Source of the DNA: Macrotrachela quadricornifera
Taxonomy: Eukaryota > Rotifera > Eurotatoria > Philodinida > Philodinidae
Direction: 5' to 3'
DNA length: 64,000 nt
Assembly: GCA_022393335.1 (NCBI GenBank)
Contig: JAJEKB010001328.1
Span: 1-64,000, forward strand
Every line of letters begins with the position of its first letter. Positions within the stretch are counted from its first letter, which is position 1. The notes beneath the pieces are model-generated. The model ran no database searches and had not been told where the DNA came from. It saw nothing but the letters and a program-made list of their open reading frames with translations. Made by a program: the position numbers and the translations under genes. Shown in pieces: positions 12,312-26,000 of this stretch.

Positions 12312-14463
12312 TTACATAATTGAACAACGTTGTTTTTTATTATGTAATTTATTTTGTTGTTTATGTTTTCGTGTAAATAAATAAGATAAATCATTTAATA
12401 TTGATGATGAGTTTATATTTTGTTTTGTTTGATAATCTGCATAGTAATCATCTGTTAGAATAGTATGATTATCAAGATGAATTTGAAGTGTATTATCTTC
12501 ATTTTTATTAATATCTGATGTTGGTATATATCGATCAATATCTGATGTATAAATATTTTCATTAACAATTTTTGTAGCATAATCATTTTGATTATGATTA
12601 TTATTAATAATTCTATTTGGTTGAAATGTTGTTGGTAATAAATTTGTTAAATCATTATGAAATGAATTAAACATTGAATAAGAATGTGATGTTTGTTTTT
12701 CAATTGGATTATTATTTATTAATTTTTTTGAATTAAAATTTTGAATTGGTTGAAAATGTGATATTTGTGTTAAAGTTTTATCTTCAAGTTTTTTTATTGG
12801 CATTGCATATTCATGTATAGGTTCTTGAAATTTATTTTCTTCAGAAGGTATTGGACTACATTGTGGAACAGGTACAGATGGTAATGGATTTTCATAATTA
12901 TTATCAATTAATTCATCTTGAATAGGTTTTATTTTATTAATTGGACGTAATTGAACTTGACGTAAAAGTTCATCAAATTTTGGTACTGATGGAGTAGTTT
13001 GTAATGGTATTTCAATAGGTTTTTTTCGTTTAGATATTGATGATGGTGTTACATAATTTATTTCATGATTTGGATTAAGTTCACGTAATTTATTAAATTC
13101 TCGATCTAATTCTTCAGTAATTAAAGTTTTTTTTGTTTTTATTATTGGTATTGATGATGAAGAAGAATTTCTTGCTATAGATTGTTCAGATAATATTGGA
13201 GATGTTCGAATTGGTGATGATGAAAGTGAACGATTTATTGATTTTGTAGTTTTTTTTTTAACATTTTGAATTAATTCACGAATTTCAGAACGTTCAACAG
13301 ATGTAAAACTTGATTGACTATGATTACGAGATCTTGGTAATGATGATGATGATGATGACTGAAGTGTAGAATCTGAATAAAGACTATCATGACTTAAATT
13401 TCGACATGAATGACTAAATAAAAAAAAACAAAATAATTTTTAAAAATATTAAAAATTTACATTAATGAATTGTTTTGATTAAATGTTCGACGAAATTGTC
13501 GAAAATCTTCCATAGCAGCTGTAATTAATGGATCATTACGTAATGAACCATTTAAACGTTGTTGTAATGATAAATCACTACGATTAGATGATAATGATTC
13601 ATTATCAGAATTTCTATGAATTTCTTCTAAATATTAAATATAGTAATAATTAAAAAACAATTTTAACTCGATTGGGTTTTCTTTTTACCATCATTTTGAT
13701 CATTACTATTAATCTTTCGATTTTTATTTCCTTTTGATATCATTCGACGTTGACTTGAATTTGATATACTTCCTTTAGTTGATAATCGATCATGATTAGA
13801 ACTACTTGTTTGATTATTATTATTATTATTAATTGGCATTTCATCTAATGTTGATATACGAATAATACCACGTTCTGGTATTTGTGTAGATCGTTTAAGA
13901 TGATTGATTTTTAATGGACGATTTCGTTTTGGTGATAATGATGAAAAATGTTTTTGATGAGGAATTCTTTTTTTTATTTTTGGTGTTAAATTTTTTCGAT
14001 TAATTTTTGGTGTTATATTCAATTCTTTTGCATAAGCAACACTTAAATTTGATTGATGATTATTTGTCATCATATGCCATGAATGAGCTTTAGGTAAAGG
14101 ATTTGAAATTTGAGTTTGTAAATCAGATACAGATTTTGTTTTTGTTGGTCGATATGTATTTGAATAAATTGGATTATTGTGTGATGAATAACGATAAGGG
14201 TGTTTTGAAATATCAAATGATCGATGTATTGGACGACGAGTAGGATAATTAGTTAATTGTTTTAAATGATTATAACGTGTATTAGAATATGGTGGTGGTA
14301 TTTTTGAAAATGGATTTTGTTGTTGAGAAGGAATAAATGGTGATAATGGTCGAGGATATGGATATGAAAATGGAATTGATGACCATAGATCAGGTCGAAA
14401 TGGACGTGGTGATGTACCCATATAAAATGGATATGATAATGGTTGTTGCATTGTCATATTCAT
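12312..14463 (-). CDS. Disordered Ser/Asn-rich protein ending in a CaaX prenylation box
   Basis: Exons 14463-13689, 13626-13461 and 13413-12312 sum to 2,043 bases, 680 residues. The N-terminus is aromatic/Pro-rich (YPFYMGTSPRPFRP, SYPYPRPLSPF). The rest is Ser, Asn, Lys and Gln rich with little predicted structure and a Ser run near the start of exon 3. The extreme C-terminus is KKQRCSIM: a polybasic patch followed by Cys-Ser-Ile-Met, a farnesylation-type CaaX motif, so the protein may attach to the cytoplasmic face of a membrane. The stop at 12312-12314 follows directly. Both introns are 47-62 bases. No family is recognised. Exon phases agree, which supports the model. Confidence 0.75.
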
Positions 14464-15667
14464 AATAAAGAATTAGGTTTTTTCTTTGTAAAATTTGATA
14501 ATTTAAAGTTTTTTTTTCTTATATTGCTTAAATGAGTCAAGGTAACGTTTTTTTTTTTTTATTCTCTCGAATGAATGTATATATATATGATAATGGACAC
14601 GGTAAACGCTCAGTAAGTGTACAGTAAATGTACATTTTCAAAGGCCATGTTCATCGCGACGTAATGTGCATCGAACCGAAACAATAGTAGTGACAATAGA
14701 CAATATAAATGCATAAATTTATATATGTATATGTTATGGTCAAATTTGAAATTATAATTTTGCCTAACACATTTCCAGTCAATACTAAAATTTCAATTTT
14801 GACTGGGTAAAATTAAAATTTTTTTTGTCTTATAATGAAAGAGAAGAAAAAAAAACTAAAGTGTTAAGCGAAGAGGTATGGGTATATGGGTAAAATCTGA
14901 GATTTTATCGAAGTGAGGTGACAGACCGTCAAAAAGTTATTCACGTTAAGTGAAAAGATGATTTGATATGTTCATCGCTGTAAGTGATGCAAAAGTCTTT
15001 GGAGAATACGTCAGAAACTGTTAAAGCACTTAGACGATCGACAAACCAAATTTTTTATGTCGTATATGTCAATAGAAAAAAAAATATTTGAAGATATTTT
15101 TTAATTTAAATTAGTAATTATTAATAAATAAAAAGTATATGAAAAATAGCGAAGATCTATGATGAATGGTAAAATATTTGAAATAGCTTTTATAAACATT
15201 TTATTGTCATGATGAAAAGCTTAATCAACGATTTGAGATTGAAAAATTCGAATATGGAGATTTTTCTTTTGAGAAATCTTCTATAGTACCTAATTTCCTC
15301 ATCTTGAAGCTATTTTTGTTCAAAATTCATAAAAATCATGTTTTTTCAAATAATAGACTCTATCTATCAAATGCCTGTTATATCTGAAATTGAACTACTG
15401 TTTTCATATTCGATCTTTGGATTTGTAAAAGAAAACTACTCAAATTCTATACAGATAGAATGTCTTTTTTCCTTAAATAAAAATCATATGAACAATTATC
15501 AATCAATTATAATCGAATTCCATTTGATTTTTCTAGTCAGAATTTTTGATCGAACTTATTAATAATATATCAAAAAAAATTCTTTCTCGTTTTTCTTTTT
15601 GTTTATTATGATTTGTGCTGTAGATCGAGGAAATATTTGTCAAAGAAATATATTAGTAGATACTATA
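14464..15667. other. Gene-free spacer
   Basis: AT-rich upstream region of the CaaX-box protein gene. No repeat pair or coding frame with support. Confidence 0.4.
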
Positions 15668-15671
15668 TTAA

Positions 15672-15895
15672 CCCTTTCATAGGCGGTGGTACAAATATGT
15701 ACCACTTTTTTGTGATTCATCACATGAATGTGATAAAGTAGGACCACCAAGTCTGATAGAAAGATTAATCTATGGCTCTTCGAGATCTAATAATACTGTT
15801 TGTTTATTTCTTTAACAAGGAGTTCTGAAGGAAGTTATTATTAATTCTTATTTCCAAAAACTAACTTGTCTACCCGAAATTCGACTGTGAAAGGG
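15672..15895. mobile_element. 224-base piggyBac-like MITE with TTAA target duplication
   Basis: The element is flanked by TTAA on both sides (15668-15671, 15896-15899). Its left end reads CCCTTTCATAGGCGGTGG, and the inverse of its right end reads CCCTTTCACAGTCGAATTTC. TTAA target sites and CCC-initiated terminal repeats are hallmarks of piggyBac transposons. The inner sequence has a short hairpin (GGTACAAATATGTACC) and no coding potential. Classification to the superfamily is inferred from ends and target site only. Confidence 0.8.
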
Positions 15896-15899
15896 TTAA

Positions 15900-17941
15900 T
15901 AGAAAAATATGATCATGAAATAATACATAAATATTGATAAATTTCTAATTATTTTGTTATCTATATATCAATATGAGATTAAGAATGAACTATGATATAT
16001 AACTCTATGATCTTTATTATCTTCATAAGAACAATTAAAATAGAAAAGATTAGTTAAGTTTTATCGCAGAATAAAAGATTCTTCTTGTGTCATATCAACC
16101 TTTCGAAAAATTTTATTTTATGCAGACACAATAAAAATGATATAGTTGGAAAGAGTGTAAAAAATTGAACAAGAATCTGTAATTATCTTGGAGAAGTATA
16201 ATCAAGTCTCCAGCAAAAATACATTAATCGATTGTTCTATTCAATATATTATCGAAAGTTTTTCTTTCTCTCTATAAATCAGAGACGACATAGTGATTCT
16301 AATTGAGGTAAACCTCAAAATTTCTCACGCAACAATGGAAAAGTGGTATGAAGGAAATGACGAATTTTCTAATTCTCGAAACTCTAATAGACCTATAACA
16401 CTTCCATATTAGTTCCGATCTTGAGAATTGTTTAACAGTTCTCTTGATAGGAATTGAACATTTTTTTTCCTTATACACACACCGAAATTATACTGTTCTT
16501 GGAAAAAACTCCTACAAAAGAACATAATTGTTGTATTACTGAGACACTTTTTCTAATAATAGAACAGTTGTAACTTGTTTATAAGAGTAAAATCTTTTCT
16601 TGAACAGTTCAGTTCCTAACAAAAAGTAGTTCACTCGATATTCGACATTACAAGGAGAGTGTTTCTCTTTATTCAAAAAGAAGTAGACTAACTCGAACAG
16701 CAAAAATAAAACAACTGATCGTGGATGGCGTATCGATCAATCAAATGGAAAAAAAACAAAAGATGGACGAGATCAAATGAGATACATAACACATATATAA
16801 TGGAGAGAGAAGGAAAAGAATAATATATGTCACTATCTCCTAACAGATATTTTGGCAAGATATTAAATAAAACTTGGTAGCTTTCTACAGAACGTTGATT
16901 ATTTTTCTCGTTTTTAGTAATCAACTGTCCAACTTTTGCTAGTAAGGCATTCACCAATGATGGCAAGGATAAACTAGTAGCGATCCTAGGCAGTGATTAA
17001 ACTATTCCTATATCTGCAATAAAAAGTTTCTTTTTAATCATGCCATTTTGCTGTACATTTATTGTTCTTGCCGAAAGAATTGGAAAATCATTAGAACGAT
17101 ACTCTAGTTTTTGACTTTCGAGTTTGTTCATTTTCCACTTTTCAACATATATATATACATTTCTATATTTCTTTTTCACCGTTTTTATTTCGATTAAAAC
17201 TTAGAAAATCATGCATATGAACTTGAATAGTTCAATAGACGCATTTGTTTTTTCAGAAAATAAAGTTTCTTCTAGCCTTATTCAGTGCCGATAATTGACT
17301 TCATTAAAACATAATGTTATGAGAATAACTATTCTCTTTGTTGTTTTGCTTTTTTTATGAATATTTTTCAACTTAATCGTGGTATCTAGTTTTACAATGT
17401 AAAAATAACAAAAGAAAATAGAAATCTCATAAAATTATGCTATGAAATAAAAAGATCGAAAAAACAAAACGTAGAAAAATTGAAACCCTGGAAATCCAGA
17501 ATATCGAAAGATTAAAATATGAAAAGATTTATATTAATCGAAATGTTGAGATGAGAATGAAGGTAGTACATACAATGATATGACATGCAACAAAAAAATA
17601 AAAAATAATTTGCTAATCAGAGTGAAGTTACACATAAATCGAACGTTGATGATGACTCATTGTAATTACACCTTGATATAATGATTAGTAAAGCGGAACA
17701 CAATACACGTCATTAATACCATACATAAAAAAAATCAGACGGATAAATAAAAAACAAAAGCTTTTTTTCTTGTTTTTCTTCCTGAATTTGTGAATTAAAC
17801 TATAAAGTATTGGAAAAAATCTGTATTATGTCAATATGTATGAAAATTGCAACTATGAGGATGTAACAAATTGTTTAGTTTTCAGACACAGCTATCTCGA
17901 AAATTTGCTATTGATTAATTTTTCGTTGATCATATATACAA
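15900..17941. other. Gene-free spacer
   Basis: About 2 kb of AT-rich DNA. Minus-strand open frames near 16688-16966 and 16997-17179 are short and without recognisable domains, so I do not call them. Confidence 0.4.
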
Positions 17942-18241
17942 ATGGCATAGAGTTATTATCGACAAGCTTTCAATGAAGCCGATAGAAATCGTGATGAGTT
18001 TTTAGACTTTAATAAGTTTAGAAATTTTATTAATTTTGAATTTGCCGATCGCAATCGTGATGGTTGCATTAACTTACAAAAATTTACTCAAGTTGCTGGT
18101 AAATCAAATACATCATATACAATGATTTCTCAAGAATGAGGAGTAATAGCCATAAAAGCATTAGTGGAAGCATCTAGTTTGAAACAAATCGATGATGTCA
18201 GAAAAGACATCGTATTAGCTCTTACCAGATTTGTTAATTAA
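17942..18241 (+). pseudogene. EF-hand protein pseudogene
   Basis: One frame from ATG at 17942 to TAA at 18241 encodes a calmodulin-like stretch with two EF-hand loops, DRNRDEFLDFNK and DRNRDGCINLQK, but has in-frame stops at codon 3 (TAG) and in the middle (TGA, after SQE). In both loops, position 12, normally Glu and needed for bidentate Ca2+ binding, is Lys. The downstream part (VRKDIVLALTRFVN) stays in frame. The unspliced continuity suggests either a single-exon gene or a retrocopy that has decayed. No parent gene is present in this window. Confidence 0.75.
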
Positions 18242-20053
18242 AACAAAAAAAAGGAGCTTATTAAAACTGAAGAAGAGATTCTGATGATATCAAGTTTTAA
18301 CTTGACAGAAACTAGTCAATCAATAAAATTTAGAAAAAAGAAAAAAACTTTTTAAAATTTTATATTATCAGCTCAAGAGTGTGTTTATATATAAGAAATC
18401 AGTTATTTCTGACAATAAGAATAACTAACTACTCTTGTTATAAATATCATATTAGTTTCCAGTTTTGAACGAGAAATAAAAGAGTTATCGCCAAATGACT
18501 TGCCTAATTTTTAGATAAGGAGGTCCAAGTTACAATAAAAGAAGAAATATCTTAAGAACGAAAGAGAATTTCGAAAAAAGAAGAACGTACTTTTATTTCT
18601 TCTTACATTGTGATTGTAATTGTATGTGACGTATGATTATATCTCGTGAAGTAAAAAACCAGATAGCTTTACAAAATTAGGTTTAAAGGGCGTGGATACC
18701 TCTGAAACCCATCTGATCCTGAAAGAAAAAAATTCTATACCAGAACTTCCGAAAACAGTTTGAAATATACAATTTTCCATGCTGAGTAAGAAAAAATTAG
18801 TTTCATTCTTTAAAAATGCATTAGACCTAAGTTATTCTATTGAAAGTAATGTGTAAAACAGAAAATAATGATTTTTGGGAGAACGAAAAATCTTCTAGTA
18901 ACTCGTGTGTTTTTAGGTAAAAGCTTGCATCCGGAAGCTTTAAAACTAAATATTCATGATCAGCTCGAAAAGTTCGATCGAATGGTATATAAATAAGCTA
19001 AAACTAAAATGATGTAGAAACTTAGAATTTGGAGAACCTTATCTTGTATCTTTGAAGCGGCTATCATATTTGATTTAGAAAGTTTCATTAAAAGGATTGA
19101 GAGCATAGTTTGGCTCGGATTCAAATCTAGGCCCAAAAAAGTCTCATCAACTGAGTTCGTGTCTGAAAAACGTTAGATCTGACAATGATCTTTTTCTCGG
19201 AGCGTTCCTTTATACGTTCTTGTGGATTTTTTTGTTTTCTAACGAATTAAGAAAAATCCAGGTAAGTCCAAAAAGGAAATCATGCGTAATAAATAAAAAC
19301 TGTTTTTTACTTTTGTTGGATGTCTTTTTTGTTGACTTTCTAAACCTTGTAATATTGAAGACTTCGACACTACATCATAACTAAAATTTGTCATAATTTT
19401 TGTGTCATACTTACGGACGTGCTAGTTCAACTTTTGTTTCCGTACATACGTCATTGGAAGTATAATGGAGATGACGACATACAGATAAGTGGAAAAAACA
19501 TTGAATGTTTGTCATGAGAACCTTATGCGATTACGCTCCTCCTCAAAATGTTATCAATGATGTTCTTTGTGCTATATCATTATTAGAAGGTTTGAAGAAG
19601 AAATTAAAATAAATATAACCAGATTATCTATGATTAATCAACGAATGCTAGTGAAATATCACACATTATGAAAAAAATCCCAATTACATCAGTTTCTTTT
19701 CGTGTACAAAACATAGGACTGACTCAAACGATTTTTGCTCTTTTCTGTATCATGCTCCTTACCCGTTCCGTTACATATTAATGAGTATAGTAATATGTAG
19801 TGGGTTTTTTTCCATGGTTTATCGTTCGTATATGATTTTTTATCCATAATCCATCTTATTTTGACTAATACGTCAATAATAAATAATGAAAAAATCAGCC
19901 ATGAATAACGCTAGTTCCTTTTTAATATAATGAAAATGAATAATAAAAACAAATTAGTCATCTGTAGCGTCTAATATTTTAATATAACGAAGATATATAA
20001 ATACGCACTGAAATTGCAAAAAAAATAGTATTAGTATAGTTGAAGAGAAAATT
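18242..20053. other. Gene-free spacer
   Basis: Stops in all frames. No clear repeats or RNA genes seen. The right end should contain the promoter of the large secreted-protein gene. Confidence 0.4.
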
Positions 20054-23000
20054 ATGTATGAGCGACCATACAAAATTAAGATGGAAGAATTTTATCTGCT
20101 GGTATTGATCTTCTATTTCTGTTCAATAACAATAATTCATGGAGATGTGTTCAGGTAAAGATCAATGTTGAAACATATCACTAAAGGGTGTCCCATAACA
20201 ACTGAGGATAAATCGTTAATGATATTTTCATACTTTTTTTTGACGTAGAGGGCTGAGATTTTTATCACATATACATCTAACGAAGATCTTTTATTTCTGA
20301 ACGTTTCAGCTATCTAGCTAAAACTAGTAGTGAAATACATCAATTTTCGAAATTGATTTTTCGATATTCTTTACTATAAAAATATTGCAGGGTAGTTCTA
20401 TCAATAGTCAACCAAAAAATCATGAAACATTTAGAAAACTTTCTTTTGTATTGAACTTTATAGACCGTCTTTCGATAATCATTTTGGTAAAAAAAAAACT
20501 TCTCGAATTTCATTGAGAAATGACAATATTATAGACAAAATACTAAATACTGTAAAATATAAGTAAAAGTCAATTCATATGTCTCAAAATGACTATATTC
20601 TGCAGAAATGTAGCCATAGTAGATTTTTTAGAGGTAAGTTTGCTAGTAAATGAAAGAATCCGATGCTAATAGTATCCAAAAATAAACTAAACAACGAAAC
20701 AAAGTAACGAGGATCAAATTATCGGTACTAAAATTTGTATAAAATTTTACTCACAGATTTCTGGGAAAGTATAGGTGTTATGAAAATAATTTCTTCTCAT
20801 ATAAAGTTATATTTCCACTTTAGTGTAGTAATTAAAAGAAAATAAGAGGAAACTTTTATTTGAACTATTATAGATAAAAAGATAGATATTCATTTTTGAG
20901 ACAGTGGGACAGATAACAGACAAAGTTCTTAAAAGGTACTGGCAAGTGAGGCGCCTACATGCGTATAATTCTTGGTTGAAAACAACCGTTGTGCATTTTA
21001 AATTTCTAAAACTCTGTCGTAACGTCACTGTTTATCGAACCATTGCGAGAGAGAAGAAAATTCTTTTCGAGAGATTAATAAGTTTTGATGGAACTTTAGA
21101 ATGTACGATGTGCCCTATTTTAAAGCCTCGAAGAAGTGTAACGGCACAAAAAGTCTTATAGGAAGCATCGTCAGAGTGATGTTGAAGGGAAGAATTGCCA
21201 AAGTAAAGGTGAGGGCGAAGAGTACCCACATGAGATTGTTTCCGTAGAGATATTTATAGTATGTGAAAATTGGATTTGGCCGTAGTCACTGTATAAACAA
21301 CATGTCTGAGCAAAGTTTCTTTGTGTACGATAATACGACAGCTGAAGGAAAAAGGTATGACGGTTTGAATGAGTTTGCTGAAGACTGGATAGACTTTTAT
21401 ATTTAGTGCCTTCTAGAAACCGCAGTGTTCACACAATATGGCCAGATAGATTTTTTCAGGGGCGCTTATTCTTTATCCCATGTATGCTTTATACATGAAC
21501 TATTGTCAGCAGGCGGAAGCATGGAAGATTTTCTCTCAGTGTCTTATGATAGAAAATTTATAGCTCTTCAGCGTCTATATGTTTACTAGGACAAATTCGA
21601 TTATCTGTAGAGGTATCGAGTATTTCGCTCGGCATTTCATTGAACTGAGTACTGAAGAGAATGAAACGATTCAATCCTTGTATTCATTAACTATACTAGG
21701 ATAATATTTTCTTTATGGGATTATGATTTTCGTAGTGCATTATTTTTATTATGTCTCTTGCTTCGTTATTATATTGAACTCGCATTTTAATTGACAATCA
21801 TGGTAGAAATACTCATTTTCTTATTCGCTACTTACATGACTTCGGCATACTTTTTGCCATAGAATCTTCTTATTCAATTGGATTCCGATATCTGAACGAT
21901 ACGGTCAGCCAATGGGCTTGTTCAGCAGTGCTGTATTTTTAATACTCCTTTGGACATCGATTTCGAATGTTTACAAAATATTCAGTAAAACCCAGAAAGC
22001 TGAACAAAAGCAGCAAATAAAAAAAAACAGAAATGTCATATAATTTATCGCCTACAAATTACGCCTCATCGTTCACATTCCTTCCCTGAAACAACAGAAT
22101 AATATTCGTGTAGAATTTAGCATCCGATTTTTTACCCCTATTATCTGCATACCTTCTCCGAAATATGGGAGTGAAGTTTTATATACATGTTAGTATGGTA
22201 AATGTTACCTTCATGGAAGTTTTTGTTGGAAGTTTTTTTCGGGTGCTATTAGCACTAAAACCTTGTATTAACTCAAGTTTGCTCTACAAAAATCTATTAT
22301 TGTTTTCTTAGATACAGATAAATAAGATGGATAAACCTCGATTAAAAATTGTATATAATATTCCTATCACAAAAGAATCAGACATCACCTGTTTATACGA
22401 AAAATATTTTGGCGATAATATCGTCATTTTTTAATGAAATTCGAAAAGCTTTTTTATCAAAATGATCAGTAAAAGGAAGTCTACAAATTCTGATATGAAA
22501 GACACTTTTGAATACTTTGTTATTTTTTGGTTGACTACATATAGAACTATCCTGCAATATTCAGTACGAAAATTGTTGTATTTCAGTCTTGTCGATGTAT
22601 TTTACCACTAGTTTTAGCGAGAGAGTTGAAACTTTCAGAAATATAAGATCTTCATTAGATATACATATGATAAAAATTTCAGCTCTCTACGTGAAGAAAA
22701 AGTATGAAAAGTATTATTAACAATTTATCTTCAGTTATTATGGGACACTCTTTATACAGTGTAAGATACAAATAAACTTTGTTTCGTTTTATTTAGAGGA
22801 GGAACAGTGACATGGCAAGTTGCGCAGGATGAAATATCGTCGAATTCTATAACAAAGGACGGCGTCATAATAGTCGTGACACAGCGATATACATGGGTAC
22901 GCTCAGGTGTTTATCTGTGTACACAATATGTCGTTGAAAGTCATACATCAACTAATTACGTCATCGTAGATTATCCTTTTTCTTTCAATAATTATAGCAA

Positions 23001-26000
23001 TATATTATGGGATAAAATAGAGGGTCGTAATGTTATGCGAGCCTATTGTATTGATTACAATGAACAGTACGACTATATGATAACACAAGAGTCAAAAAAT
23101 GTCTACGTAAAGCTGAATTCGGATTTTGTTGCTTTTTTTCATAGCCCCAATACGGAATATTGGGTTCCATTGCTGGATGATGATGATATTTCTACAAATA
23201 ATCATTCGGCTTTTTGGAAATTATCGATAAGAATACATCCATATCGACGTATCAATGGCAGGTAAGACACAACAAGGCGAAAAATATATACTTTTCGTTA
23301 TACAAGATGATTCATTGCTGGATTTGATTTTTTGTTTCATTTTGAAGCTTTCATCTTTGTCAAATAATTCCGAAGCTTTTTACTCTTACCTAGTTTTCAC
23401 TCTCAATATCATGACGACAAGCATGAAATTTGGCATAGATCATATATTTGTAAATTTTGCATTTAAAAATCTGACAAATAGTATCATTAACATTCTTTGT
23501 AGTTTATTTCTTGTAAGACATCTGAAACTGAATGAAAGTTGTTTTATTTCAACTTATTGAGATGAAATCGATAAGAATTGTATGAGGTTTTTATATAAAG
23601 AGTAAAAAATAAAGCAAAACAAATCATTCTTGCGATGTTTGAAAAATTTCTACAAGTTGAAGTCTCTGATCTTCCGTTCATTTTCAAATCCAAGATGTTC
23701 TGAATACCATGTTTCACTTACTTCGAACGTCTTTAAAATATGAAAAAATATTGAAAATTAGCCCGAAATCTTGATAAGCACCGGAGAAGATTTTCTAGAC
23801 GTGAAAGATCTCAATTTTCTATGTAAGAATTTGTACCAAAATTTATAACTTCTGAGTGATATCAGAGAGAGCTGACAGCGATTCCAAAACTGCGAAAAAT
23901 ATGTTATAAAAGAAATAATAATGATAAATTCGATATTTCTTTTGTTTTGATGATTATTGATATGTATCAGCATGTTCTTCTATAAATGTTAATGATGAGA
24001 AAAATTTCGAAGATTTTCGGAAGCATTGTATTTCCTATAGTTTGATTATTGTATATTGCTCCGTTGCTTACCAACGATATGTTGAAGATAACTGAGCAGT
24101 TATTATATCAAATTGATAGTTAATAATCAATTTTGTAAGGAAATCAAATGAGTATGTGATAAGCTCATAAGTGTATAAGAATCTAAGAAAAGCTGCCTTC
24201 TGTTCATTTTGGCAATTATTGATGTATTCTCAATAGATACAACATGGTGCCTACAACACAAATGAATTCTGTTGTGAAAGTGCCTCTTGGACAATCGACT
24301 ATCATTCATATTCCTATGTTCGATGCTGATGGAGATATGATGCGTTGTCGTTGGGCCAACATTGATGAGGGAGGTGTTCACTATCGTCGCGATCCTATAG
24401 GTAATCTTAGTTCAAATCCATGTGAGCTGAAATATACTGCTGGAAATCGAGAAGGTTATGTTGCTGTCACGATCATAATTGAAGACTTTGATGAGAACAA
24501 TGTATCAATGTCATATATTAGTGTTCAATTTTTAATTGAAATTATCAACAACACTTTATCATCAACATGTAATATTATTCCGCTCTATTTAGGTGATCGA
24601 ATTCAAGGTGAATGTGTATCTGTTAATTTCAATAAAGAGGTTCGTGAGCGAGTCGTTCTACAAGTTGGTTGTAGTGGAATTAGTATCGTCAATATTTCAG
24701 CTGACACTAACATACTAAACTTGATGATTGAACCTGCTGTACGTGATCCGTCAAATTCGCATATATTTATCGCATACATCAAATGGACACCATCAACGAT
24801 TCTAGCGTACAATCTGTGTTTGACAGTTCAAGATTCACTCAATCAGTCGAGTACACCTGCTTGTTGGAAATACCAAATCAATAGTACAGAAGATCGTATT
24901 TTTGAGTTTATCAAGGATAGTCAAATACCATCAAGCAAACAGCAGGTTAGGAGTTTTCAGTACGTGTGGCAAATAAAAATGTCAAAGTCAATCACTGAAC
25001 CACCATCCCTTTCAAGTGACATTCGATTCTATCAAGTAGATAGTGGCGCAATGTCGGAAGAAATACATGTGACCTGGCCCCTCGCATATTTAAAATATAC
25101 TGATGATCAGCTAACTTTTCACTCAACCACTAGATGGAAACAGGTAAGAAAAGCAATGATTTCTGTTAAATTTTAGCTTTCAATTATGAACGATAAGAAT
25201 AACATGTTCATCTGATAATGGCATTCCAAAGAGATTCTTGACTAACGTTAAAATCTCATTTAACGTTCTACATTTTTCAGCATGATTAATTAGTATTACC
25301 TTTGCATAATCGTTAAATAAAGAGTAGAAATGGAAATGTTCAGCTTCCTTATTGCTATATTCATAAAAGATTTCTCTTTAAATATACGACAGTTACCATT
25401 TGACCATAGAGTCCTTCAGTTGTTAAATTATTAATAGTCGATTTTATATTGATGAAAAAAGATCTTGAGATTACAGATGCGTGACTATTTTGAGACCTCT
25501 CCTTTTTCTATATTCGAGACTTTAAGTAATTGTTTCCTAAGGATTCAAAGCCAGAATGTTTCAAAGATCGATAATGAGTATTATACACTTCATGTACTTA
25601 ACGATTCCTTTACTCATGCATTTATATAAACGTTTCGAGTCTATTAACGCGCGTAATTAACTGAGCTATCTGAGCTCTGCAAGATAGCTAAAAAGCCGTC
25701 CAACTCCATCCTGCATTTCATGCAGCTCTACGAGATATTGTCTACTTAACGACTCAATTCTTCTTGTTCAAGAATAACAACAATCATTCATATGTAATAT
25801 CGTTGTAATATTTCTTTTATCCATTTCAGAATACAACATACGGAATTGTTTTCGATACGGGTGTAGCGATAAACAGGGATATTTGTGGAACACCATCACC
25901 ATTTCAACCTTATTCTGATTTTTGGTTATTTTCTATTTATCCATCATGTGCAAGTGTTTGTCCAAATGTTCAATGTAATTCAAGTGTATGTCAATGTCCA

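Noticed and set aside
16688..16966. Minus-strand 92-codon frame beginning MPSLVNALLAK
   Set aside because: Helical-looking start but then random hydrophobic residues. No splice support or family.
20807..21229. Frames on both strands inside the intron transposon
   Set aside because: Checked for DDE transposase motifs and found none. Short and overlapping on opposite strands.
23255..23560. 101-codon frame downstream of exon 2
   Set aside because: Starts at the splice donor and runs into the intron by chance.
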